From: Piezodorus guildinii
Taxonomy: Eukaryota > Arthropoda > Insecta > Hemiptera > Pentatomidae
DNA length: 64,000 bases
Direction: 5' to 3'
Assembly (NCBI GenBank): GCA_023052935.1
Contig: CM041292.1
Coordinates: forward strand, 37,888,639-37,952,638
Both the position numbers and the translations under genes were made by a program. Within the stretch, counting starts at the first letter, position 1. The number at the start of each line of letters is the position of its first letter. A model generated the notes under the pieces. That model worked only from the letters and a program-made list of their open reading frames with translations, did not search any database and was not told the origin of the DNA. Below, piece by piece: positions 30,571 through 41,372 of this stretch.

Positions 30571-30600
30571 TAGACAACATGCATAGGTGAACTACGTGGG

Positions 30601-30617
30601 TTTCATCTACATCCTCA
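30601..30617 (-). other. CTGA-N-GAAAC module
   Basis: The minus strand reads CTGAGGATGTAGATGAAAC, a short form of the module described at 19997, 35926, 50302, 58504 and 61000. It has no clear stem here. Confidence 0.3.
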
Positions 30618-30659
30618 GGGCGACCTTCGTATCCTAAATACTAATAAAGCTGGTGTTGT

Positions 30660-30905
30660 AAATAAGCTGAGCCATAAGGCTATAAGGCTCGAGCCCTGAA
30701 GGCTCCAGCCTCCAGGACTCGAGTCGAGGCTCGAGCCTTCTAAGCCTTATAGCCTGCAGCCAAAGACAGCAAAAGACTTGAGTCTTATCTCAACCTTTAT
30801 GAAGCACTGTGATTTAATTTTCGAGCCTTTTTTTACAACTAGGCTAGAAGGGTAGAGCTTTCAGAGCTCGAGCTACGGCTCGAGTCTCTGAGCCTTTAAT
30901 TAGGC
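30660..30905. repeat. CTCGAG palindrome cluster with inverted repeat
   Basis: Five CTCGAG palindromes fall within about 250 bp, mostly inside GGCTCGAGCC. AGGCTATAAGGCT near 30678 pairs with AGCCTTATAGCCT near 30744 around a GC-rich core, so the first 90 bp can form an imperfect hairpin. It has no coding frame. It could be a MITE core or an unusual regulatory block. Confidence 0.6.
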
Positions 30906-30967
30906 GAGGTTTTTTTACCATACTAAATATAGCTACTCTTTATATCGATAAAATAATGTTAAGGGAT

Positions 30968-31255
30968 CACCTGTGGCGTATTGGCTATCATGGCAGACTT
31001 CCATGCCTATGGCTGCGAGTTCAAACCTGGCAGAGAGCCCAAGGATTTTTTATTTGGAGAAACAAAAGAACCACATAATTCTTCGGAGGCAATGTAAAAA
31101 GGTGATCCCGAACCAGTGCGATGTAAGGAACTAGTTTAAGATCCCTATTCTATATTAAATCTGAACCAGAAAAATTTAGGGCTCCCACCACTATAGCATC
31201 TTCCCATCAACCACATCAGCATAAAGGGACGTTTAATTAATAAACAAACAAATGA
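30968..31255 (+). repeat. tRNA-derived SINE, family C, near full length
   Basis: The head has TGGCGTATTGG (box A-like) and GAGTTCAAACCTGG (box B-like). The body includes GGTGATCCCGAACCAGTGCG, AGGGCTCCCACCACTATAGC and AGCATAAAGGGACGTTTAAT, followed by AATAAACAAAC. Confidence 0.7.
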
Positions 31256-32039
31256 TAATTGTTTTAATAATTAAATAAAGCTCGACAAGTAGTAATAAAC
31301 CATTTTTTATTGAGGAGATAACATACCTTTACTGAAAAAAAAAACAAAACATATTCCATAATTAGAATTAGTTACTTAAAAAGAAAAAAGCTTGTTTTTT
31401 CCATGAGAACCAGAAACCAGAAGAACCAAGCTAAGAACATTTGTATCCTTTCCGTAATATGAAACGCGCGGGCACATTGATACAAAACAATTATTACTTA
31501 TTGTAATGTATTTTATTTATGATATTATGGAATGTTTACCTGCTTAGAAGACATAGTACTTGAACGGAATACTTGTAAATTTAATGAAGAACTTAGGAGT
31601 AGAGGAAGGATTGAGTCAAGTACCACCGAAGCAATCACGAACCCGCATTGTCTGCTAGGGCATGCGGGTCCATTATACTCGGTTCATGATTTATAACGTA
31701 CTGAAGAACATCTGTTTTCAATGTCTAAGTTAATGATCGGCTAAGTCAATTTTACTCTGTCGATACATTAGGTTTGTTCCTACGCAATATTACGGAGATT
31801 TCTTTGACGTCCTATGCATGCAGAAGTTGGCTGAACGCAGAGCCTGTGTTGGAATGTTTTTCCTCAATTCTCGGAATGTAATATATAAACTAACACAAAA
31901 GTTTAAGCGTTGGTCTAGGTTACGTTACCCCTTTAATGGTTTTGCTAAGATCATAATGATTAGCTATTGGAATGAGATATATCTAGTTTTTGTCTTATTG
32001 AGGATACATATCCAGGGAGAATAACGACAAATTCTGGGC
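31256..32039. other. AT-rich non-coding DNA
   Basis: No gene or recognised repeat; the 68-codon frame at 31818-32024 has no motif. Confidence 0.45.
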
Positions 32040-32300
32040 TAACAAAACTTACAAGAGCTCAGACACCGAAAGGGTGATCAAAGTAGGCCAGCTTCGTTAG
32101 ACAGTAGAATAGCCCAGGACCAGAATCCGGATGGTCTTAGACGAAAAGATCTTTGATAAATGAAGAATGGGAAAACATCTACTCCTAAAAAGTGACAGTC
32201 GACGGTGCATTTTTAGAATGCTCAATCGGAGTGCAATGGCAACCTACAGAATTGACTGATTGATCAAGTTGCAGGAGACCTAGACTCTACAGGAGTTTTA
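32040..32300 (+). pseudogene. LINE ORF2 3'-end relic (RTE-like)
   Basis: The frame reads ERVIKVGQLR, then RMVLDEKIFDK, then RMGKHLLLKSDSRR, with stops between. This is the order of blocks at the RTE-type ORF2 end (WxGHxxR, EGKxxGxRxxGRPxxRWxD, then WRxxAxDRxxW). Only about 85 codons remain. Confidence 0.5.
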
Positions 32301-33567
32301 ATAATTATAATTTAATTTAGTATAATCATACGTGGGCAACATGCATTTTTAGTTTAACCTAAAATGCATTTTTTAGGTTATTGAACATTATCCCTCATAT
32401 TTCTAGAGTTTCATTACTAAACGGAAATCGAAAAAAGGACTACTTTGTCTACACTTAACCTTAACTCTCTAGTCATCTGACGTCCAGGAAACAAAGCTAA
32501 TAATATCTGTTGTATTATACCTTTTTAATACCTGTTACATCTTATTTATGGATGCTATAAGAGTGTGGGGCTCACTTAGAAAGTTTAGGTTAGTTTTTCA
32601 GATAGATTCAGATTTTTTTGTTTACTAACATTCAAGGAATATTATTATTTAGTGCAAATTTATGAGTTCTTTCAGATGATAACTAAATGAAAATCATTAT
32701 CGCTTCTATAGCACAGCTATACCTTCTTAATGGCTCCTAATCCCTACCCTAGCTAATCGTTTCTTGCATAAATGAGAACTGAAATTAGTTGAACTAGAAA
32801 ACTTAGTAGCACTGATTCTAAACATCTAAATACTTTATTAGACTGTCTTTAGGAATAGACAGCATTTTAATAGAAGTATTCATTTAGGTTACCTAAAAAA
32901 AGATGTCCGAGAAATGAGCGATTTAAAAAAAAAAAAAAATCATACCCTAATACATGCATGAGGGCTAATTTCATTATTAGCAGCAGCATTTTCAAACAGT
33001 ATTCTTTCTCATAGACTTTGGGTATAGTGTCTGTAGATTCCATCATAATGCAAACTTTTTCCTGAAATCCGAAAACATGTAGTTATTTAGTCCCCAATAA
33101 TCGTTATAATCAATATGATAAACAGAATATCTCGTAAAACATGTATTTCATCTTGTGCTTTATAAAATCAGTGAAAACTGAAGAAAAAAAATCATTGATA
33201 GTGAAACCATGGTAGAGATAGTGTGACTGATTTTATCTGTAGATGTCGACACTTTCCATAGTTACCAAACTCATCATCGATAACCGTTCCGACATGCCTA
33301 TTTTCAAATCGGTAAACGTAGGAAAATGTTATGTCTGTGCTTAGATGGAAAAATGGTTAGGGATGGTTATAAGTCACATTTTCTATAAATGATAATCTTC
33401 ACATTCTGGAATGTCCATTTGTGTACATAAGCGTTTTTCTTTTAGTTGATGAGTAGATAACTCTACCTTGCACAAATAAACGACCATCTTTTAATGATTT
33501 CCTATTTGATATATGTATTAATTGAAATTATTACCAGTAAGATAATAAACTTTGTTCTATTTTTCAG
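32301..33567. other. AT-rich non-coding DNA
   Basis: It holds a near-palindrome at 32341-32370 (ATGCATTTTTAG...CTAAAATGCAT) and an A-rich run near 32925. No gene is seen. Confidence 0.45.
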
Positions 33568-33608
33568 GTGAGCCTCTATGTTCTACCTACCCAGATCTCT
33601 ACATTAAA
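33568..33608 (+). CDS. Candidate 41-nt micro-exon
   Basis: A TTTGTTCTATTTTTCAG acceptor-like tract precedes 41 nt, which are followed by GTAAGA, a good donor. One frame reads GEPLCSTYPDLYIK and a second frame is also open. No family is recognised and no neighbouring exon was found. CAGGTGAG at its start could also act as a donor. The call rests only on splice-site quality. Confidence 0.2.
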
Positions 33609-34219
33609 GTAAGATTAAAACCATATTTAGTCTAGTTTTATTGATATTTCCTATTTAAACTCTATACTCTTCCCCATCTACATTATGCTTACTTGAGAAT
33701 AGTAAGAACGATTTATATCAAATCGTCACTAGCAAATATATTAGTAGTCAGGATCCTTTTGTTTTACCTGATTTTAGATTTGTTTCTTATTTCCCGTTTG
33801 CAGTAATCTGAGTTTTCGGCATCCATTCAGTAATATTATGTTTACAGCTTTTCCTGAGCAAATAATGACGAAAGGTGTGTGTTCTTAAAAGGATTTTCAT
33901 CTTGTTTGAAAAATGAAAATCTGTCTCGTTTCTTTTTTTTTCTTTAATACATATGAGAAAAAAAAAACATGTAATAATGGAAAATGATTAGCATAAATTA
34001 ACAAAGAAAGTATTGTTGTATTGATAGAACATTAAGCTGAATTGTTACATCATGTGTAAAAAAAAAAAATAAAATAAAATAAATTTACATAAATAAAAGA
34101 TTTTATCTAAACACCAAGGAGTGCATGATTCCTTTGTAATACAGATGGTGCAAACTGTAAATTAATTCATTTTAAATCCATATTACAATTATTTGTGTTC
34201 TTTGTACGATTATAAAATA
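33609..34219. other. AT-rich non-coding DNA
   Basis: No feature supported. Confidence 0.45.
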
Positions 34220-34285
34220 CTAGCTGTTGCTCGCGACTTCGTCAGCGTCAATTTCCGTTATTATGATCGCTATTAAAAGAATATA

Positions 34286-34596
34286 TTGGGTTGTCCGTAA
34301 AGTTGGTAGAGATATTAGGGCAAAATTAAAATTGATGAACAACTTAAAATTTATTCATTTAATCTACAAAATAGTTATCACCGTTAGCGATTGGCCTGTT
34401 CCAATGGCTTGCAAGGTCCATAATCCCTTTTTTTCTAACTATCACTGTCCTTACTCCTGAAGAACTATAACCGTTTTGACGTCATCTTCTAAAGTTTAGG
34501 ATTTCCCTAGTAGAAAATTTTCCAAAGAACGAAAAATATAAAAATCCGAAGGAGCAATGTCAGAAGAGTACGGCGGGCGAGGTAATAACAACCCAA
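34286..34596 (-). mobile_element. 311-bp mini-mariner nested in the Helitron
   Basis: The ends TTGGGTTGT (34286) and ACAACCCAA (34596) are inverted and flanked by TA on both sides (34284-34285 and 34597-34598). On the minus strand the interior encodes a degenerate mariner transposase C-terminus: PYSSDIAPSDFYIFRSLENF and then DDVKTVIVLQE. The deletion reaches almost to the right terminal repeat, so only its outer 9 bp match the left one. It lies wholly inside Helitron sequence and so arrived later. Confidence 0.75.
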
Positions 34597-34619
34597 TATT
34601 TTAAAGTACTTCTGCGTAA

Positions 34620-34815
34620 TTGATTTTTTTGGTTTTATTTTATTGTGGCAGAATATGTAAATGATTTTCTCCGCAACCCGATCTTGACGTAAATCGATTC
34701 CTACGTGTTTAAATATTTGTCCATGTGATTTATTAATTGTTTCGGCAAAAGATAACTTAACGGGAAATTGAATTATTTTAAAATTAAAAGGTAAATCATT
34801 TGGAATCATTGGGAT
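34620..34815 (-). pseudogene. Helitron helicase (Pif1-like) C-terminal fragment
   Basis: PRIPMIPNDLPFNFKIIQF, then PVKLSFAETINKSHGQIF, then KHVGIDLRQD, match the C-terminal Pif1-like helicase region of Helitron RepHel proteins (SFAxTINKxQGQ motif). The frame then leaves the family. The Rep nuclease and the helicase ATPase core are missing. It is a leftover of a deleted autonomous element. Confidence 0.75.
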
Positions 34816-35022
34816 GCGAGGTTAATTTCTCTCTTTTTTTCCTAGATTTTCAACTGATTCTTCGCTCCTATTGGTTGCAGTGATTTTTATATAGCCTATA
34901 ACCTTCCTCGATAAATGGACTATCCAACACAAAAAGAATTTTTCAATTTGAACCAGTAGTTTCTGAGATTAGCGCGTTCAAACAAACAAACAAACTCTCC
35001 AGCTTTATAATATTATTATAGA

Positions 35023-35925
35023 TTTTTAAAACAGTAATAAAAATATTTTAGTGAAGGCTAAAGGAACATTTGATATCAAACATTTTTTTCTAGATATATT
35101 CTTTTTTTTCTTAGTATTTTAATTGCTTGAATGATATTAAGAGGGTATATTAACTGCAATATATGACCAACTACTGTTTAATATATAATGCAACATAAAA
35201 TTATTTGAAAATCAATACACTTGTATTATTCTTAATATTTATAATAACAATTACAAGACTTTAGAGTCCTCAGTCAGTGTTATCATACGGTTTTGATCAC
35301 ATTTTTTTTTTCTTTTGTACGGTTTTCTTTTGAGAATTTAATCTTTCCTTAATGCTTTAAATACTGCCATATTTATATTTTGTTTATTCCTTTACTCATA
35401 GCATAAGAAATAACAAAATACTAGATATTTTACATTAAAACAAAATTAAAATAATCTCGTATAATCTCACAATTATATTGCATAATATAATTATTATTAA
35501 CTCAATATAATCTTATTTTGAGTTAATTTGAACTTATATAGTCACACCAATGGCCATTTTAACGTGTGGGCCACTAGCCTCCACATGATTTCGCTGGACG
35601 TTTGCTCTTCTGGAGGTTTTTAGTAAGAGATTTAAAACCGCAAGAAATGTATTTCCGTTATATTTGAGACATAATAAACAAGTTAAAATGCATGGTAGGT
35701 ATGTTCGATGGGCTAGAAAAGCGGATGCTGCAATTCAAATTCATTAGCTCCTTAGTAAGAGTTTTATAACCGTAAGTTATGCACTTTGTAATAAGTATGG
35801 TAGAAAGATTTTTTTTTAATATTTCTAGATGTATGTTCGATGACGTAGTCAACCATGCATCTTGCTCCTGAACTGCAGTTTCTGGCCACAATTTGTTCAG
35901 GCGGCTTCCGCCTGAAATTCGCCAT
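35023..35925. other. AT-rich non-coding DNA
   Basis: No gene; the 77-codon minus frame at 35658-35891 lacks motifs. Confidence 0.45.
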
Positions 35926-35955
35926 GATGATGACCCACAATTGGGATCGAAACGT
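35926..35955 (+). other. TGATGA-hairpin-CGAAACG module
   Basis: TGATGACCCACAATTGGGAT is followed by CGAAACG. CCC and GGG can pair, so the conserved TGATGA and CGAAAC boxes flank a short stem, as in the hammerhead ribozyme core. Stem III and the cleavage site are not evident. Confidence 0.35.
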
Positions 35956-35989
35956 TGGCAGGCAATAAATAGTTAAAACTTTATATTAA

Positions 35990-36614
35990 TTGATATAATT
36001 TAATTAAATTGCTTCTTGAAGCACTGACCGTCACTCGAACTAATTCTTTCCAGTAATTCTCAACGTTCAACTGATTATATCCATTTATCTAGATAGCTAA
36101 TATTATTTAAATTTTATCTTTCAAGTGACGTCTACCACCATCCTGCCTCAATAGTTATATTGAATGACATCCACAGTTCTATTGAAACAATTTTACTCAT
36201 AAGATTTAATTTCGAGTACTAGCATAATGCGATATGGATTCTTGAAATCCCTTTCCCACCAACTTCCGAATAATTGCTGTGGGTTAGAGACGTGGAATGA
36301 CAGGAGGTTTAGTGGGCGTAGTGATGTTTATTGCAGACTGCGGCCATCAATACTGTCCAACCCCATTACCTTGCTTTAAAAGTGCAATAAATTTTGATAC
36401 CCTACAGCCAGCCTTCGGAGTCCTACCACTGCTCTAAGGCTGCCTTATGCCTTATAGGAGTCTTATATTCACTGAATATCTTGCAATCAGATCCATGAAG
36501 ATATGTTTCCTCTCAAAAACGTTTCTTTAATTGGTAAGATAATTTTTACTTTCACCTACTTCTTTATGAAAAAATCTGGCGGGCTTGGCTTTCACTTAAT
36601 ATCTTCCCATCATT
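35990..36614. other. Unassigned DNA with GC-richer patch
   Basis: Positions 36280-36470 are less AT-rich, without a supportable frame. Confidence 0.4.
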
Positions 36615-37430
36615 AAAAAAAAAATTTTTAAAAAAATGGTGTGCGCAACACACGACTTTCACTTACCTCAGTTGTTAAAATCAATATTTTTTTATTATCA
36701 TTTATTGAAATTTACAATTTTATTAGTTAATACATCAAGTAAATTAGCTAACAGAAATACATGAAAAAGACATGAAGAGAAAATGCCTATTGTCACCACT
36801 TCACTGAGTAATATATACTAGAAGGTCTGGAGGCCATCTTCTTCAGACGCCATGGAGGATTGTCTTGAATGGAAGAGGAAGCAAGGATTGAAACTAGTGG
36901 GTTTAGAGTGGGGCTGGAATTTTTCATGGAATGAATGATACCTGGTAAGGGCTAAATCAGTAACATATGGGATATTAAGGTCTTTATGGATGGATTAGTG
37001 TATTCGTGACAAAGTAAGGAGCATTGATGATTTTTCGAAGGATTTTGGATTGTAAGGATCGAATTCGGGAAGATTTTGATGGTTTAGTAGAGCCCCAGAG
37101 CTCAACTCTGTAAGTCCTGAAAGGCAGGCCTTATGATGGTGATATAGATGAGCCTTTTGTAGATAAGTGGAAATTTAGAGTGTCTGTCCAGTAAGTGTTG
37201 CAGTAAGCAAAAGCGACGGGCAGTTTCTTGTCGTTTCAGTCTTGTTTGCAGATTCCATCTAAATCGTTTTTTAAGTAGGAGTCCTAGATAGCGAATCTGT
37301 TTAACAAGAGGAATATTATTAGGGAAACTGTAGAGCAGGATGTCATAGGTTTACGACGAAGGGTAAAGGTAATTTGGTGGGATTTGTTGAAATTGAAAAA
37401 ATCAATTTAAGGATATTCAATTACAGTTTG
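36615..37430 (+). repeat. Repeat R fragment split by a Jockey-family insertion
   Basis: GTGTGCGCAACACACGACTTTCACTTACCTC (36643-36670) is the R start. It is interrupted at AAAATCAAT and resumes at 37398 as AAAATCAATTTAAGG. The R fragment then fades out. Confidence 0.55.
36686..37397 (-). pseudogene. Jockey-family LINE 3' fragment with 9-bp TSD
   Basis: Minus strand, 5'-truncated. It runs from the region after the reverse-transcriptase core down to the PPWRLKKMASRPS remnant of the PPRRLKxxWPRD end (near 36840-36870) and a 3' UTR like that of 4382-5240. AAAATCAAT at 36677-36685 and 37398-37406 is the target-site duplication. Frameshifts and stops are frequent. Confidence 0.7.
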
Positions 37431-37504
37431 AGATGAAAAGTGTAAAAGCATTCATTGCTTTGAGTTTCAATAAAAAACATATGCTTTTATAATGTATATA
37501 TATT

Positions 37505-37805
37505 AAGATTCCGGTTTTGGGGTATGCTCATGATTAGGTACTGCTAGGTGAAGACGCGGAAACCATAAAACTAAATACAAGTGTGTTAATAAAAACCGGC
37601 ATGACTGGAATTATATACCGATAAGACGAAATATATGTTGAGTAGTAGAAATGGGGGCGATCTTGGTGATATTGATATATCAGGGCATACTTTTGAACAC
37701 GCAGAGAAATTCAAGTATTTATGTTCAATGTAACAAGAAAAAATTAAATCCAGGAAGGAATAAAGTCCCGGTTAAAGGTGGGGAATGCGTGTTATTATTC
37801 AGTTC
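37505..37805 (+). pseudogene. RTE-like LINE ORF2 internal fragment
   Basis: This is nearly colinear with 51820-52130 of the larger RTE-like copy: GATTCCGGTTTTGGGGTATG, GAAGACGCGGAAACC, TTTTGAACACGCAGAG and AAGTCCCGGTTAAAGGTGGG. It keeps the extra A (GAGAAATTCAAG) that the larger copy has lost. The YADD motif is disrupted (GGGTATGCTCATGATT). Both ends are truncated. Confidence 0.75.
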
Positions 37806-37854
37806 AACATAAATATATACCCGTTTTTTATCAATGCTAGTAAGATTATATAGT

Positions 37855-38320
37855 TGTTTTTTTTTTTCGAATCAACATAATTAAAGGTGCATTTGGGGAA
37901 GATATTTTAAAATATCGGCGTTTAAGCCCTGTCAGACTATTTCAATCAAAACGAAACCTACGTGATATTACAGCCCATTTACTTTCCATTGGTATAGTGA
38001 GTTTAATCAAAACCGTTTCCGAGAAAATCGTAAAAAAGTGTAAAATGCATAGAATACAGTAGCACTTCCTATTAGTCGATTTTGGTAAAAATATTGCTAT
38101 AACATCTCAGGCGTATACGCTCCGAAATTATGAAATTTTAGTTTTATACTATATGTCATGTTTCACTTACACACACTCATACCTTCTTGCGGGACTTGGT
38201 CATTTGGACTCAGAGGATCCTAAAACGCGTATTCCGTTGAAAACTGGAAGTTTGAAAATTTTCACGATCGCAATACTTTCCCTTACTATATAATTCATAT
38301 ATCGGTAAGTAAAAGTAAAA
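37855..38320 (+). repeat. Repeat R, copy d (5'-truncated)
   Basis: The core blocks are CGTTTAAGCCCTGTCAGACT, GACTTGGTCATTTGGACTCAG and CACGATCGCAATACTTTCCC, with the end GGTAAGTAAAAGTAAA. The CA run is reduced to ACACACAC. Confidence 0.7.
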
Positions 38321-38765
38321 ATAAGTAAGATGAAAGTTTTGTAAGAACAATTTTAATTTACGGATGACCGCATCCTCAACCAACATATTCTCCATCATAT
38401 TTATTATTGTTTTTAATCCATAATTGATTTATGTTACCTTTAAGTTCTCATACTTTTATTTTTTGAAAAGTAGGATATTGACCATTGTATCATACACGCA
38501 AAGAGAATAAAAATTGTATAGTAAACTATAAATTTAGGTGAAACTACAGAAATCGATAGCCATTTTGCGCTTATTGCCGTGTAACAATGGCTAACGGCTG
38601 TTCCCAACAGCCGCAGTAAGAATTATGTCCTTAAGAGGTTTGTTCTGTTGTAGCTCAAACTGCGCTGCTACTGTATGTACGCACTTCGTCTCTGCTTTAA
38701 GCTATTTAAGTATAAACAATAATAATTTGCTTAAGAGTAACTTAGTAAATTTTGTATTTCTGGAA
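38321..38765. other. AT-rich non-coding DNA
   Basis: Between two R copies in opposite orientation; no gene seen. Confidence 0.45.
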
Positions 38766-39165
38766 TTATTTTTTACTTTCACTCACCTATATATGAAATA
38801 TATATTAAGGGAATGTATTGTGATCTTCAAGATTTTCCAAATACACGTTTTAGGTTCCAAATAACCAAGTCGCATGGAAAGGTATATGATGATTGTCCCA
38901 TAAAAAAGCAAAGTTGTATGAAACGGAACTTGATTTTGATTAAGCTCGCTATACCGATAAAAAATGTAATTGTCTTTAGTATCATTTAGGTTACATTATA
39001 ATAGTCTTACAGGGATTTAATTCCGGATTTTTTTATATATCGTCCTGGATTTTTTTAGATTAGAAAAAGAATGAACTATTTCACCATTTTAGCATTTAGT
39101 TGAACGACTTTGGTTACCAACTAAAGGAGACAAGAGAAAACATAATGATTTTTAGGTAATATTTT
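38766..39165 (-). repeat. Repeat R, copy e (partial)
   Basis: The minus orientation starts with TTTCACTCACCTATATATGAA and includes ACACGTTTTAGGTTCCAAATAACC and GACTTTGGTTACCAACTAAAGG. The middle is rearranged. Confidence 0.6.
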
Positions 39166-39185
39166 TTTTTCGGAACTCATGAATA

Positions 39186-39187
<2 letters not shown>

Positions 39188-39260
<73 letters not shown>
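39188..39260. repeat. (TA)n microsatellite
   Basis: About 36 TA units between two R copies. Confidence 0.9.
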
Positions 39261-39261
<1 letters not shown>

Positions 39262-39289
39262 TTGAAATCTAAGGATTAAAAAAAAAAAC

Positions 39290-40015
39290 GGTCTCGTCGA
39301 TTTTGATTAAACTCGCTATATCAATGTAAAATTTGATGGGCTTTAATATCATGTAGGTTTTATTCTGATTAAAATGGTCTGAGAGGGCTTAAATGCCGAT
39401 ATTTTAAATTTTCTTTCCCTAAAGTACCTTTAACTTTGTAGATTCAATAAAAATATCTATATTATCCTGTTAACGCTGATGAAAAACAATTAAATATATA
39501 AATTGAATAAATTCGATACCCAACTAAAGGAGAAAACAGGCAAAATATTTTTTTACTACAATTTTTCGTTTTTGAACATAAGAGCAGTAATATACATGTA
39601 TGATATACCGTTGGAAAGCTGAAGAATTTAGAAAAAAATATTATCTCATACACAAGCTTTTAAAAGGTAATAGAGAGTGATGAAATGAACATAAAACTAA
39701 CTGATTATTTCAGAGAATAATATAAGAGATTTTTTAATGAAACACATATTTCTATATAAATTCAATTTAATTAATTCCTTTATAATTTCACATATTTTTA
39801 TCTCTAAATGTTTTTGAAAATTCTTTCATTGATTTTAAAAATGGAAGTAAGTGAAAGTCGTGTGTTGCCCGCACCAGATTTTTATATTGTTGTATTATTT
39901 TATCTAAAACATATGAGACGAAAATGAATATAATTCTTTAACCTTTTTTCACATTTATGAAATAGATTTTATTAACCGAGAGTAGTGAAAGTCGGGTGCT
40001 GCTTGCATTAGATTT
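39290..40015 (-). repeat. Repeat R, copy f, plus an extra R end
   Basis: A long minus copy ends GGAAGTAAGTGAAAGTCGTGTG with CCCGCACCAGAT (39845-39883). A second, shorter R end follows at 39920-40015 (GAGAGTAGTGAAAGTCGGGTGC). Confidence 0.65.
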
Positions 40016-40447
40016 TTGTTTTTTGTTCAAGGAACCATTATGCATTTTTTGGAAACTTCAGTGGACCTCTAATGTTGTTATTGTTATTATTCTATAGGAT
40101 ATGCCTAATCCATAAAGTGCCCACATTTGTGGATTTAAATGTTGCTATATTTATTTACTTTTAATGATTATATCTAGTTTCTAGAAAGATAGATATATAG
40201 GTAGTTTTATTTGTTTTGATGAAAATTCCCTTTTCAAATAGAGCCTGGCTTAGTAATACGGTTATTGCAAAACAATACAATTATAATCAATAGTAGTAGT
40301 ATAATTAAAATATAAATAAACATTAATATTGTTTATAGCTAAACATTGTTCCATAACATAAGTAAATTTAATAAAACACATTAAATTAATAATTAAAGGT
40401 TTATAAATTTATTGACAATTTACCTATTATACATTCAAAGTATATAC
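40016..40447. other. AT-rich non-coding DNA
   Basis: No feature supported. Confidence 0.45.
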
Positions 40448-41255
40448 ACACATAGCTTCATTGATTCATTCATTATCGGCGCAACAGAAGCATTATGCAG
40501 TCCCTGGGTCCGGTCAACCGCTCTTCTCCAGTCCTCTTTGTCGTTTGCACGCCTAACTGATACTCCCACCTTCTTCAGATTCACGGAGACGCTGTCCTTC
40601 CATCTTCCCTTCGGCCTTCCACGAGGCTTCCTTCCGCCAGGGTTTCTATAGTACAGTCTTTTGACTGTCCTATCTTCGCCCATACTGATTATGTGGTCCA
40701 GCCACCTAATCCGCTGTAATCTCACAAACTGGGAATTAGTCAAGTCATCATAGAGTGTGTACAGCTCTGCGTTTTTGCGGAGTCGAAACAAACCATTTGC
40801 CTCTATAGGCCCGTATATACGCCTTAGGATCTTTCTTTCGAACCTGTCAATGCGGTCAGGTTTCGGATGTATATGTTAAGACGAGCGTTCTGTATAGCCT
40901 GAGTTTGGTTGTGCGACTGAGCAGTCTACTTCTAAACAGTTTAGATAATCTGAAATAGGATCGGCTTATTGTCATTATCCTATTCCTTATTTCCTCTTCC
41001 TCATCTAAGGCATCATTGATCGTCCTAAGTACTTGAAGCTGTTGACACTCTCAAATCTGTAGTTCCCAACTATGTAGTGTCCCTGTGAGTGTTCTGGCTT
41101 CTTTCTCCTCAGGATCAGGATCTTGGTCTCATCTTCATTAATCTGAAGACCCATTCTTCTTCCTTCTATCTCAAACACTGTGAATACCTCTTTTATGTTT
41201 TGTTGAGTCCTTCCTGCAATGACAATATCATCTGCCTATGCTATAACAGACATAG
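40448..41255 (-). pseudogene. LINE ORF2 relic (RT fragment and 3' end)
   Basis: The minus strand begins with a degraded YADDIVIAGRTQQNIKEVFTV block (near 41185-41250). It continues through GLQINEDETKILILRRKKPE and SFKYLG. It ends with a well-kept stretch: LQRIRWLDHIISMGEDRTVK, then GGRKPRGRPKGRWKDSVSVNL. This is the organisation of RTE-like ORF2 proteins, from a different family to 51231-52635. The final 118-codon frame (40435-40791) is intact but lacks the catalytic core. Confidence 0.7.
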
Positions 41256-41372
41256 CTTATTTGTAGAAATTCGATTTCCATGTTTCAATAATTCTATCAT
41301 ATTTGGGATCTTAATTAAAAAAATAGAGGAATGTTTTCAAATGATATAGTTGTACTTTTGACATTACATTTA

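Larger units (their letters stand above)
34220..35022 (-). mobile_element. Non-autonomous Helitron remnant, hit by a mini-mariner
   Basis: On the minus strand the element starts TCTATAATAATATTATAAAG at 35022 and ends GACGAAGTCGCGAGCAACAGCTAG at 34220. That gives the 5'-TC and CTAG-3' ends of Helitrons, inserted between host A and T. The 3' end closely resembles a widespread arthropod Helitron end. About 490 bp remain once the 311-bp mariner insertion (34286-34596) is removed. Inside is only the tail of a Helitron helicase. It cannot move on its own. Confidence 0.75.

Noticed and set aside
40435..40791. 118-codon intact frame on the minus strand
   Set aside because: It is the end of a LINE ORF2 (GRPKGRWKDSV block) contiguous with a broken reverse-transcriptase part, not a host gene.
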